Below, piece after piece: positions 22,163-29,406 of a DNA stretch of 33,928 bases (position 1 is its first letter; the number at the start of each line of letters is the position of its first letter). The DNA is taken from contig MHGF01000034.1 in assembly GCA_001805445.1 (NCBI GenBank), positions 1-33,928 of the forward strand. Direction: 5' to 3'. This stretch comes from Omnitrophica WOR_2 bacterium GWF2_43_52. Its GTDB lineage: Bacteria > Omnitrophota > Gorgyraeia > Gygaellales > UBA12090. The translations under genes were made by a program, and so were the position numbers. The notes below the pieces were generated by a model that made no database searches, had not been told where the DNA came from, and saw only the letters and a list, made by a program, of their open reading frames with translations.

Positions 22163-23401
22163 TTAAAACAAACTCAATTGCTCCTCGTGTTTCTTGGGTT
22201 TTTCGTCATCGCCAAAGATGGAGATCTTTCCGTATTCGCCGTCATAGCCGGGGGCAATATGGAGACGGCCTTCGCGCACCCGTATAATGGCATCTGCGAT
22301 GCGGTTATCTATACCTTTCAATAATTCTTCCTTTGGCACCTTTCCCAAAACATCTAATTCGGTTCCAAACTTGGCAATGATGCTACGGTATTCCAGCTCA
22401 ACTGCCTGCGAAGCTTTGCCCATGCCCTTTGCCTCGGCTATAATTTCATCCAAGGGAATAAGGTTTTTAAAGGGTATCGCGTTATCCGGCTTAAATCCCT
22501 CCGGCCTGTCCGCAAGCTGATCAACCCTGTTCATTACGCCGATAGTCAGAGGCTTTTTGCACTTGGGGCAGATATTTTTATGCGCCTTGCTTTCCTTGGG
22601 CGAAAAAGTTATTCCGCAAAGGCGGTGGCCATCGTAATGATATTTTCCTTCTTCGGGGTAAAACTCTATAGTATAGAGAAATTTCTTTTTATCCTTAGTT
22701 TTTAATGCGGTAATAATTTCGTTATAGCTTAATTCGCAATCAAAGACATTCGCTTCACGCCCTATTTTGGAAGGAGAATGGCTGTCGCTGTTTGAAATCA
22801 AGCTAAACCTATCAAGCGCGCTCACACGCCAATTCATTGCCGGGTCGCTTGAAAGGCCGGTCTCTAGGCAATGAATATTTTTTGCCTGCTCTTCAAAGCA
22901 ATCCTCAATACGGTCAAAGCCTGAAGCTGAGCCGAATAAGCTAAACCACGGCGTCCAGATATGCCCCGGGACAAAAAAGCAATTGGGGTCAATATCAAAA
23001 ATAATCCGCGCGAGCTCCGCCGCGTCCAAACCTAGAATAGGACGGCCATCGGAAGCCAAATTTCCAATCCCTGCCAAGTAAGCATTTATCTTTTCAACCG
23101 TTTTAAATGAGGGGGCAAAAATGACATTGTGGATACGGTAGCCCCGGTTATTTTTGGAATAGATACAGCTTATCTCGGAAGTCAGCATAAAATGTATACC
23201 GTTGTACGCATACAGTCCGTTACCTTGATCCTCTAATTTTCCGCGCAATTCCTCAAGCCATAAATGATGGGTAAAATCGCCTGTGCCGATAAGCTGGATA
23301 CCTTTAAGCTTCGCCCATTGAGCTAAATGCTCTACATCCATATCCTTGCTGGTAGCGCGCGAGTATTTGGAATGAATATGAAAGTCTGCGACGAATTCCA
23401 T
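22163..23401 (-). CDS. endoQ: Endonuclease Q-like PHP-domain DNA repair nuclease
   Basis: 412 residues. PHP motifs are intact: ADFHIHSKYSRATS (HxH), GTGDFTHHLW, LTSEISCIY, HNVIFAP, VPGHIWTPWFSLFG, SNSDSHSP (DxH). A Cys segment (CGITFSP, CPKCKKP) and a helical C-terminal domain follow. This is the layout of EndoQ, which in archaea and a few bacteria cleaves 5' of deoxyuridine, hypoxanthine and abasic sites. The last residues are EEQLSLF, a textbook sliding-clamp-binding motif; archaeal EndoQ uses PCNA instead. It lies downstream of mut7C in the pyrR-pyrB-pyrC operon. A link between uracil-in-DNA repair and pyrimidine supply is possible but speculative. Confidence 0.85.
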   Translation of the reverse strand: MEFVADFHIHSKYSRATSKDMDVEHLAQWAKLKGIQLIGTGDFTHHLWLEELRGKLEDQGNGLYAYNGIHFMLTSEISCIYSKNNRGYRIHNVIFAPSFKTVEKINAYLAGIGNLASDGRPILGLDAAELARIIFDIDPNCFFVPGHIWTPWFSLFGSASGFDRIEDCFEEQAKNIHCLETGLSSDPAMNWRVSALDRFSLISNSDSHSPSKIGREANVFDCELSYNEIITALKTKDKKKFLYTIEFYPEEGKYHYDGHRLCGITFSPKESKAHKNICPKCKKPLTIGVMNRVDQLADRPEGFKPDNAIPFKNLIPLDEIIAEAKGMGKASQAVELEYRSIIAKFGTELDVLGKVPKEELLKGIDNRIADAIIRVREGRLHIAPGYDGEYGKISIFGDDEKPKKHEEQLSLF

Positions 23402-23405
23402 ATAA

Positions 23406-23464
23406 ACTGTTAAATGGTTAAACTGCTAAACTGTCAACAATTTAACTGTTTGGCAATTTAGCAA
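23406..23464. repeat. Inverted octamer-array pair between endoQ and mut7C
   Basis: ACTGTTAA, ATGGTTAA, ACTGCTAA, ACTGTCAA (23406-23437), then CAA, then TTTAACTG, TTTGGCAA, TTTAGCAA (23441-23464), the inverse unit. It folds on itself. It overlaps the mut7C stop (23442-23444) and lies 5 nt upstream of the endoQ ATG. The same octamer family occurs at 26150-26200. Confidence 0.7.
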
Positions 23465-23900
23465 TTATTTCTTTTACATTACCCCTGTGGCTGCCCTGCC
23501 AGTAAATCTTTTGGCAACGCGGACAATTGACAAAATTCTCCTGTGACTTAAATACATATTCGGGAACTTTATCTTTAACCTTTTCTTTTTCTATCACGCT
23601 GAGGGCCTCATTACAGAGAATACAGCGTGTAAACATTTGCGTTTCATCTGCCGCGAATGAAAGTTCCGATAACACCTGCTGTATCTGCGCGTACACACTA
23701 TCGGATTTTATGTACAACGTTCTTATGCCGGAGTGCGCCCCCCAATGGCTATTACGCGTGAGCACTATCCTGTCTTCTTGTAATGCCCTTAGGCTAAGGC
23801 TTCCCTCTTTATTTTCAGCGTGATATTCCGTGTCAAACCCTAAAATCTTCAACCACTTAGCCAACCGCCCCAACTCTTTTGTAACAATGAACTTCATCAC
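23442..23900 (-). CDS. Mut7-C (DUF82) putative RNase domain protein
   Basis: 152 residues: FIVTKELGRLAKWLKILGFDTEYH, ALQEDRIVLTRN, and the C-terminal zinc ribbon CILCNEAL...CPRCQKIYWQGSH. This is the Mut7-C domain, a PIN-like fold with conserved Asp residues plus a four-Cys zinc ribbon, found in eukaryotic Mut-7 exonucleases and as small bacterial and archaeal proteins. It is predicted to be an RNase; substrate unknown. The start overlaps the pyrC stop (ATGATGA context), so translation is coupled. The last residues and stop lie in the octamer array. Confidence 0.85.
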   Translation of the reverse strand: MMKFIVTKELGRLAKWLKILGFDTEYHAENKEGSLSLRALQEDRIVLTRNSHWGAHSGIRTLYIKSDSVYAQIQQVLSELSFAADETQMFTRCILCNEALSVIEKEKVKDKVPEYVFKSQENFVNCPRCQKIYWQGSHRGNVKEIIAKLPNS

Positions 23901-25174
23901 ACAAACGGATAGGCAAGGGCTCCGTTACAAATCGTATATTCCACAACGCCCTTTAATTTTCTGCCTAAAAATGGCGAGTTTTTCGATTTAGAAACTATGC
24001 CTTTTTTCTCTACCACCCATTCCGCGGCAGGATTAACGATGACGATATCCGCGCGGCCTCCTACGCTTAAGGTGCCTTGCTCTATCCCTAAGATTTTAGC
24101 CGGAGCCAGCGACATTTTTCTTACTAATTCCGTCCAATCCAATATTCCTGTATCCACCAACTCAGTAATGGCAACTGCCAATTCGGTTTCCAGGCCAATG
24201 ACGCCGAATTCCGCCCTCTCAAATTCTATGTCTTTCTCATTTTCGGTATGCGGGGCATGGTCTGAAGCTATCGCGTCAATGGTGCCGTCTCTTAATCCTT
24301 GCTTAATTGCCTCGCTATCTCCTTTTTCCCGCAGGGGCGGATTCATCTTTTTATTCGCGTCATAGTCCAAAACATCCTCTTCGCTTAAAGAAAAATGGTG
24401 CGGGGCGGCTTCGCAGGTAACATTAATTCCTTTTTTCTTTGCCTTTTTAATTATCTCTATAGATTCCGCGCAACTTATATGAGCAATATGTATCGGGGCA
24501 TCCGCTTTTTGGGCCAACTGAATGTCTCGCGCTATCCTGAGATACTCTGATTCTTTGGAAATTCCCCGTAACCCAAGGCGCGTAGAAGTAAACCCAAGGT
24601 TTACCGCCCCATGATTAGCTAAAATTTTATCCTCGCAGTGGCAGCTCACCAAAAGCTTATTTTTTTTTGCCCTTTGTAAGGCTTCCAACATAATCTCCTC
24701 ATCATCCACCGACGCGCCATCATCCGAAAGCGCACGCACCCCCGCCCTCTTTAAAGCCGAAATGTCCGTCAAGGCCTTCCCTGAGCGCTCTTTAGTAATT
24801 GCCCCACAGATAAAAACATTGATGCACGCGCTTCTTTTTATGATTTCCCGCAGCAATTGCACATTTTCAATGGTATCCATCGCGGGTATGGTATTCGGCA
24901 TAGCTAAGACCGTCGTTACCCCACCTTTGAGCGCGGCCCTCGTCGCGGTTATTACCGTTTCCTTATCCTCTCTGCCCGGCTCGCGCACATGCACATGTAA
25001 ATCAATAAGCCCCGGCATAACAATTTTATCCGCGGCATCAATGACCATATCGGCAGGGCATTTAATATTCTTTGCTACTTTGGATATTGTATCGTGCTCT
25101 ATCAAGATATCCAAAACTTCATCTCGCTGATTTGCCGGATCGATGACTCTACCGTTTTTAATGAGGAGTTTCAT
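23897..25174 (-). CDS. pyrC: Dihydroorotase (class I)
   Basis: Cyclises carbamoyl-aspartate to dihydroorotate. 425 residues, the length of class I enzymes. DLHVHVREPG (zinc ligands), GGVTTVLAMPNT, DDGASVDD, VSCHCEDK, IHIAHISCAES and AIASDHAPHT (catalytic Asp) are present. It begins 26 nt after the pyrB stop with TGAGGAG before the ATG, and overlaps mut7C at the other end. Confidence 0.97.
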   Translation of the reverse strand: MKLLIKNGRVIDPANQRDEVLDILIEHDTISKVAKNIKCPADMVIDAADKIVMPGLIDLHVHVREPGREDKETVITATRAALKGGVTTVLAMPNTIPAMDTIENVQLLREIIKRSACINVFICGAITKERSGKALTDISALKRAGVRALSDDGASVDDEEIMLEALQRAKKNKLLVSCHCEDKILANHGAVNLGFTSTRLGLRGISKESEYLRIARDIQLAQKADAPIHIAHISCAESIEIIKKAKKKGINVTCEAAPHHFSLSEEDVLDYDANKKMNPPLREKGDSEAIKQGLRDGTIDAIASDHAPHTENEKDIEFERAEFGVIGLETELAVAITELVDTGILDWTELVRKMSLAPAKILGIEQGTLSVGGRADIVIVNPAAEWVVEKKGIVSKSKNSPFLGRKLKGVVEYTICNGALAYPFV

Positions 25175-25183
25175 GGTGTAACC

Positions 25184-25218
25184 ACTTTACTATCTATTAC
25201 CTACTGCCTGCTATCTAC
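25184..25218 (-). repeat. Heptamer array at the pyrB-pyrC junction
   Basis: Five units: ACTTTAC, TATCTAT, TACCTAC, TGCCTGC, TATCTAC. It contains the pyrB stop codon (25201-25203) and encodes its last residues, VDSRQ. Confidence 0.68.
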
Positions 25219-26142
25219 TTTTTCATTGGCCTGTGCCGCCAAAAAAAGCACCGCCATACGTACCGCGATGCCGTTAGTAACCTGCTCTAAGATTACCGAA
25301 TGTTTCCCATCGGCAACAGCGCTCGATATTTCTATCCCGCGGTTAATAGGCCCAGGATGCATTACGACGATATTCTTTTTTGCCTTTATCAGGCGCTCTT
25401 CGGTAATGCCGAAATTTTTAAAGTATTCTAACTGTTTGGGGAACGCGTTTTGGTTGTCCCTTTCAAATTGCATACGTAACACATTGACCGCGTCTGCTTC
25501 TTGTAACGCTTCGTCTACATCGTGGGTTACCGTAACTCCCATGCGCTCTATCGCCTGCGGAATCAGCATCTTGGGCGCGCAGACACTCACCTTTGCCCCG
25601 AGCTTCGTTAAGCCCCAGATATTAGAACGGGCAACCCGCGAATGCGAAATATCGCCGATAATACTTACCTTTAAGCCTTCTATGGTTCCTAATTTTTCCT
25701 TAAGGGTAAAAATATCCAAGAGTGCCTGGGTAGGATGCTCGTGCCAGCCGTCACCGGCGTTAATAACGCTTATATCGACGTTACGCGCCAGCAATGTTGG
25801 CGCGCCCGAATAATTATGCCGCATCACGATGATATCTGCTTTGAGGGCCTGAATATTTTTACCTGTATCAATAAGGGTTTCGCCTTTTCGCACACTTGAT
25901 GTTTCCGTAGCGATATTAATGACATCGGCGGATAATCTCTTTGCCGCCACTTCAAAGGAAACCCGTGTCCTGGTTGACGGCTCATAAAAAAGGTTAACCA
26001 CGGTTTTACCGCGTAAGGCCGGGACCTTTTTGATATCTCGTGTTGAAACTTCTTTAAATGAGGCTGCGGTTTCTAAAACAAACTCTATTTCTTCCCGGTT
26101 TAGATATTCTAACCCCAACAGGTCTTTCTTAGTCCAGAGCAT
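25201..26142 (-). CDS. pyrB: Aspartate carbamoyltransferase catalytic subunit
   Basis: Condenses carbamoyl phosphate with aspartate. 313 residues: FYEPSTRTRVSFEVAAKRL (carbamoyl phosphate site), AGDGWHEHPTQALLDIFTL, IGDISHSRVARSN, MHPGPINRG. No regulatory subunit pyrI is nearby; as in other PyrR-controlled operons, control is probably transcriptional. It lies 54 nt downstream of pyrR, and the gap is filled by an octamer inverted array. Confidence 0.97.
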   Translation of the reverse strand: MLWTKKDLLGLEYLNREEIEFVLETAASFKEVSTRDIKKVPALRGKTVVNLFYEPSTRTRVSFEVAAKRLSADVINIATETSSVRKGETLIDTGKNIQALKADIIVMRHNYSGAPTLLARNVDISVINAGDGWHEHPTQALLDIFTLKEKLGTIEGLKVSIIGDISHSRVARSNIWGLTKLGAKVSVCAPKMLIPQAIERMGVTVTHDVDEALQEADAVNVLRMQFERDNQNAFPKQLEYFKNFGITEERLIKAKKNIVVMHPGPINRGIEISSAVADGKHSVILEQVTNGIAVRMAVLFLAAQANEKVDSRQ

Positions 26143-26149
26143 ATTTATA

Positions 26150-26200
26150 ACTGCTAAACGGCTAAAAACAGTTTAACAGTTTAGCAATGTAGCAATTTAA
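26150..26200. repeat. Inverted octamer-array pair between pyrB and pyrR
   Basis: ACTGCTAA, ACGGCTAA (26150-26165), AAA, then CAGTTTAA, CAGTTTAG, CAATGTAG, CAATTTAA (26169-26200), the inverse unit. It contains the pyrR stop (26197-26199) and is the same octamer family as 23406-23464, in the same operon. Confidence 0.7.
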
Positions 26201-26742
26201 CTATTGTCCTTCTCTATAATCACCACTTCATCGCAGCCGTCGCTTTCTGCTAAGCGCACTTCCACTGTTTCATTGCAGGCAGTGGGAATATTCTTTCCCA
26301 CATAGTCAGCGCGGATAGGCAGCTCCCGATGGCCCCTGTCCACGAGTACCGCAAGTTGTATGGTCTTTGGCCTGCCAAAATCTATGAGTTCGGATAAAGC
26401 GCAGCGAATCGTACGCCCCGTATACAACACATCGTCTACTAAAATAATGTTTTTATCGGTGATATCAAAATTGATTTCCGTTTTATGCACCACGGGTTGG
26501 TAATTAAGAAGCGTCAGGTCATCCCGGTACAAGGTAATATCCAAAATTCCTACCGGCACTTCCTTACCGTCTATTTTCTTAACGCAGTCTGCTAAGCGCT
26601 TGGCAAGGTGCGCCCCGCGGCTTCTGATACCTACAATTGCCAGGTTATCGGTAATACGATTGTGTTCTAATACCTCATGGGCAATGCGTATCAGGGTTCT
26701 GGATATTGTCTGTGCGTCTAAAATTTTGGTTTTTTCTCTCAT
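26197..26742 (-). CDS. pyrR: Bifunctional pyr operon regulator / uracil phosphoribosyltransferase
   Basis: 181 residues from the ATG at 26740-26742; an upstream in-frame TTG at 26758-26760 lies in the attenuator stem and is unlikely. [16 protein letters not shown] is the PRPP-binding loop; [17 protein letters not shown] and [14 protein letters not shown] are PyrR-type. PyrR binds operon leader RNA in the presence of UMP and favours termination, and can also make UMP from uracil and PRPP. The start is only 5 nt beyond the attenuator U-tract, with no good ribosome site, so initiation may be weak or leader-controlled. It is the first gene of pyrR-pyrB-pyrC-mut7C-endoQ. Confidence 0.94.
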   Translation of the reverse strand: MREKTKILDAQTISRTLIRIAHEVLEHNRITDNLAIVGIRSRGAHLAKRLADCVKKIDGKEVPVGILDITLYRDDLTLLNYQPVVHKTEINFDITDKNIILVDDVLYTGRTIRCALSELIDFGRPKTIQLAVLVDRGHRELPIRADYVGKNIPTACNETVEVRLAESDGCDEVVIIEKDNS

Positions 26743-26747
26743 GTCAT

Positions 26748-26784
26748 AAAAAACCCTCAAACCGTAATTTACAGTTTGAGGGTT
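26748..26784 (-). terminator. Attenuator terminator of the pyr operon
   Basis: On the minus strand AACCCTCAAAC pairs with GTTTGAGGGTT, with an inner GTAA/TTAC helix, followed by TTTTTT. It lies between the pyr promoter and the pyrR ATG and can also stop read-through towards pyrR. Confidence 0.85.
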
Positions 26785-26821
26785 ACTTTTATGCTAATGA
26801 TACGTTGTCTATCCATTTTTT

Positions 26822-26848
26822 ATCCTTACCGGCCTCTCTTGGGCTGGA
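26822..26848 (-). promoter_or_regulatory. PyrR-binding RNA element (anti-antiterminator)
   Basis: The leader RNA reads TCCAGCCCAAGAGAGGCC then GGTAAGGAT. This fits the PyrR-binding loop pattern UCC...AGAGAGG...AAGGA known from Bacillus pyr leaders. ATCC/GGAT and GCC/GGC can form the stem. It lies between the promoter and the attenuator, as expected. The antiterminator pairing could not be worked out by eye. Confidence 0.75.
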
Positions 26849-26864
26849 TTTAAAGGCTATAACA

Positions 26865-26892
26865 AGTATAGCATGTATTTCTACATAGTCAA
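26865..26892 (-). promoter_or_regulatory. Promoter of the pyrR operon
   Basis: TTGACT (26887-26892) and TATACT (26865-26870) with a 16-bp spacer, on the minus strand. The -35 is 4 nt beyond the glmS stop. The predicted start is near 26858, giving a leader of about 116 nt. Confidence 0.7.
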
Positions 26893-26896
26893 GGCT

Positions 26897-28738
26897 CTAT
26901 TCTACCGTAACGCTCTTGGCCAGGTTACGCGGCTGATCAACATCTGCGCCTCTTTTTACCGCGATATGATAGGCAATTAATTGCAGGGGAAGCGCAACTA
27001 GGAGCGGTGAAAATATTTCTTCACACTGTGGTATAGAGATAACTTCCTTAGTTTGCCTTTTAATGCTCTCGTCGCCGCTGGTGGCGATAGCGATAATTCT
27101 TCCTTTTCTTGCGCGTATTTCCTGTAAATTTGAAACCATCTTCTCGTAAACATGGGATGCGGGCGTAATACAGACTACTGCTCGATATTCATCGATAAGC
27201 GCGATCGGGCCGTGCTTCATTTCTCCCGCGGCATAGCCTTCCGCGGGGATATAAGAAATCTCTTTTAATTTTAACGCGCCCTCAAGCGCCGAGGGGTAAT
27301 TGATATTTCTTCCTAAATACAAAAATGAGCCGAAATGCGCGTGGCGCCTGGCAAGAGTGGCAATTGTATTTTGATGTTTAAGAATTTCTTCCTGCTGGCG
27401 GGGGATTTTTTTTAAGCCGTTTACATATTTTTCTAACTCTTCTTTCCCGAGGCAACCACGTAAATTCCCAAGATACAAGGCCAAAAGATAAAAGGCCAAA
27501 AGTTGCGCGGTATAGGCTTTGGTTGAGGCTACGCCGATTTCCGGCCCGGCATGGGTATAAACAACTCCGTCTGACTCGCGCGTGAGGCTTGAGCCCAAGA
27601 CATTGCAAATGGAAAGCACCGCTGAGCCAAGGCGGCGCGCTTCTTTTACGCCTGCTAAGGTATCCGCGGTTTCTCCCGACTGGCTTACGGCAATGACTAA
27701 GGTATTTTCATTAATTAACAGGTCGCGGTATCTAAATTCACTGGAAACATCCACCTGCGTAGGGATAGCGCATACGCTTTCTAATATATATTTTCCTACC
27801 ATGCCCGCGTGATACGCGGTGCCGCAGGCAACAATAGAAATGTTCTGTATTTTTTTTAGCTTCTCATCTGGAATTTTCTGCTCCTCAAAGTGTATTTTCG
27901 CGTTATTTCCTTGTATGCGCAGCTTGAGCAAATGTTCGGCAATCGCCGGCTGTTCATTTATCTCTTTAAGCATAAAATGCTTATATCCCTGCTTTTGTGC
28001 TTGGGTTATATCCCAGTTAATACGTACCGCGGTTTTTGAGAGAGGAGAGCCGTTTAAATCAGTAATTTTCAAACTATTTTTGGTTAAAACCACCAGCTCA
28101 TTCTCATCCAAGAAAATTATGTCCTTGGTTGAGTCTAATACCGCGGGAACATCCGAAGCCAGGAAATTTTCGTTTTTTCCCACCCCTACAATTAAGGGGC
28201 TTCCTAAACGAGCGCCGATAAGCTTATCCGGCTCTCTGGCAGAGATAACGCCGATGGCAAAAGAACCAATTAAAAGTTTGAGGCTTTTACGCACCGCGGC
28301 TTCAAGCGAAATATTGTTTTTGTAAAATTTCTCAATGAGATGGGCGATAACTTCGGTATCTGTCTGGCTGATAAAACGATGGCCTTCTTTAATGAGGATT
28401 GCTTTTAAAGATTCGTAATTTTCAATAATGCCGTTATGAACAAGCGCGATATTTCCTGTGCAATCGTAATGCGGATGAGCGTTCAGGCGTGTTGGCGCTC
28501 CATGAGTTGCCCAGCGAGTGTGAGAAATACCGAGGTTACCGAAAAGCGGCTTTTTCTTTAAAAGATTTTCTAAAGCGTTGATTTTCCCGGGAGATTTTCT
28601 TAAGGAAATGGTATTTTTATCAGGGAGGATTATCGCTATGCCGCTTGAATCATACCCGCGGTATTCCAGGCGTTTCAGGCCGTTTAAGAGGATGTTTTGG
28701 GCTTGTCGATTACCTACGTAGCCGGTTATGCCGCACAT
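26897..28738 (-). CDS. glmS: Glutamine-fructose-6-phosphate aminotransferase (isomerizing)
   Basis: Makes glucosamine-6-phosphate for peptidoglycan and lipopolysaccharide. 613 residues. The N-terminal glutaminase begins MCGITGYVG (Cys nucleophile) with RLEYRGYDSSGIA and GISHTRWATHG. Two SIS domains follow: IVACGTAYHAG, VSQSGETADTLAG, GPEIGVASTKAYTAQ. The C-terminus is DQPRNLAKSVTVE. It is a complete standard-length enzyme. No glmS ribozyme core is evident upstream; the leader holds a heptamer array with a palindrome and tRNA-Glu, so the gene probably shares the tRNA transcript. Confidence 0.97.
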   Translation of the reverse strand: MCGITGYVGNRQAQNILLNGLKRLEYRGYDSSGIAIILPDKNTISLRKSPGKINALENLLKKKPLFGNLGISHTRWATHGAPTRLNAHPHYDCTGNIALVHNGIIENYESLKAILIKEGHRFISQTDTEVIAHLIEKFYKNNISLEAAVRKSLKLLIGSFAIGVISAREPDKLIGARLGSPLIVGVGKNENFLASDVPAVLDSTKDIIFLDENELVVLTKNSLKITDLNGSPLSKTAVRINWDITQAQKQGYKHFMLKEINEQPAIAEHLLKLRIQGNNAKIHFEEQKIPDEKLKKIQNISIVACGTAYHAGMVGKYILESVCAIPTQVDVSSEFRYRDLLINENTLVIAVSQSGETADTLAGVKEARRLGSAVLSICNVLGSSLTRESDGVVYTHAGPEIGVASTKAYTAQLLAFYLLALYLGNLRGCLGKEELEKYVNGLKKIPRQQEEILKHQNTIATLARRHAHFGSFLYLGRNINYPSALEGALKLKEISYIPAEGYAAGEMKHGPIALIDEYRAVVCITPASHVYEKMVSNLQEIRARKGRIIAIATSGDESIKRQTKEVISIPQCEEIFSPLLVALPLQLIAYHIAVKRGADVDQPRNLAKSVTVE

Positions 28739-28742
28739 AGAA

Positions 28743-28810
28743 AGCTCTCAGCTCTCAGCTCTCAGCTCTCAGCTGAAAGCTTGCGCCGTAGGCGCATCCG
28801 CCTGCGGCGG
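28743..28810 (-). repeat. Heptamer array with adjoining palindrome upstream of glmS
   Basis: AGCTCTC repeated four times (28743-28770), AGCTGAA and AGCTTGC, then a GC-rich palindromic element of 28 nt (28783-28810). Its right half is identical to most of the palindrome at 15843-15870. It starts 4 nt upstream of the glmS ATG. Confidence 0.75.
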
Positions 28811-28839
28811 AGACAGCTACTTTATTTTTATGTTTAAAA

Positions 28840-28913
28840 TGACCCCAACGGGATTTGAACCCGTGTCGAGAGCTTGAAAAGCTCTTGTCCTAACCAGGCT
28901 AGACGATGGGGTC
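28840..28913 (-). tRNA. tRNA-Glu (TTC)
   Basis: A 74-nt cloverleaf. Acceptor GACCCCA/TGGGGTC, D arm GTCTAGCCTGGTTAGGAC, anticodon loop TTTTCAA (anticodon TTC), T arm ACGGG-TTCAAAT-CCCGT. CCA not encoded. The 5' end is 1 nt after the stop codon of the upstream gene. Confidence 0.95.
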
Positions 28914-28914
28914 G

Positions 28915-29364
28915 TTAATTTTCAGGACGTCTTTCTTCTAAGAATACTACTGACCTTATTCTTAACAAGTCTTTTTGTATTTCTATAATTCTAAATGATT
29001 TCTGTAAGCTATGCTGCTGATCGTAGATTAAAATCACTTGGTCATCGTCTGGCGAGACTTCCCATGTCCCTGATTTTAGGTAATGCGCGTCGGCTGGATG
29101 TAAGACTAACCATTGACAAGAACCGTCTTCTTTAAAAATATATTCATTACGGAACCTACTGGGTGGAAATTCCTTAAACCCCTCTGGACGATATGTCTCG
29201 ATGGATTCGGTACGGCTCTCTTGTTCTTCATAGGAATTAAACCAGGTCTGATATAAATACTGAAGATTCTCCAAAGCTGCAAAACTATTTGGCGTCTTTT
29301 GGAAAAATGTAACTATTAAGAAAGGAAAGACAAGAAATATTAAATTTCTATAAGTAGATTTCAT
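28915..29364 (-). CDS. Small exported protein, unknown function
   Basis: 149 residues. An N-terminal signal peptide or anchor (LIFLVFPFLIVTF) is followed by a Glu/Arg-rich segment. Then comes a beta-rich region, YIFKEDGSCQWLVLHPADAHYLKSGTWEVSPDDDQVILIYD, which reads like one sheet of a lipocalin-like fold. That is a weak guess and I do not recognise the family. The ATG follows the gyrA terminator U-tract by 3 nt, and the AGAGG ribosome site lies inside the terminator stem. The stop is separated from tRNA-Glu by 1 nt, so the tRNA must be processed from the same RNA. Confidence 0.7.
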   Translation of the reverse strand: MKSTYRNLIFLVFPFLIVTFFQKTPNSFAALENLQYLYQTWFNSYEEQESRTESIETYRPEGFKEFPPSRFRNEYIFKEDGSCQWLVLHPADAHYLKSGTWEVSPDDDQVILIYDQQHSLQKSFRIIEIQKDLLRIRSVVFLEERRPEN

Positions 29365-29367
29365 TTT

Positions 29368-29406
29368 AAAAAACCTCTGTTAACCTCGTAGGTTAACAGG
29401 TTTTTT
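29368..29406 (-). terminator. Bidirectional hairpin terminator after gyrA
   Basis: AAAAAACC-TC-TGTTAACCT pairs with AGGTTAACA-GGTTTTTT over a CGT loop, with a 2-nt bulge. It has A/U runs on both sides. The gyrA TAA (29405-29407) overlaps its edge. Confidence 0.8.

Noticed and set aside
25094-25813. A 239-codon open frame on the plus strand opposite pyrB and the end of pyrC
   Set aside because: It is the antisense of clearly conserved pyrB codons, has no ribosome site and no recognisable protein pattern.
26743-26760. TTG start for pyrR six codons upstream
   Set aside because: It lies inside the attenuator stem and has no ribosome site; the internal ATG gives the usual PyrR N-terminus.
28739-28839. 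A glmS ribozyme upstream of glmS
   Set aside because: The 101-nt gap is a heptamer array plus a palindrome and does not show the ribozyme core.
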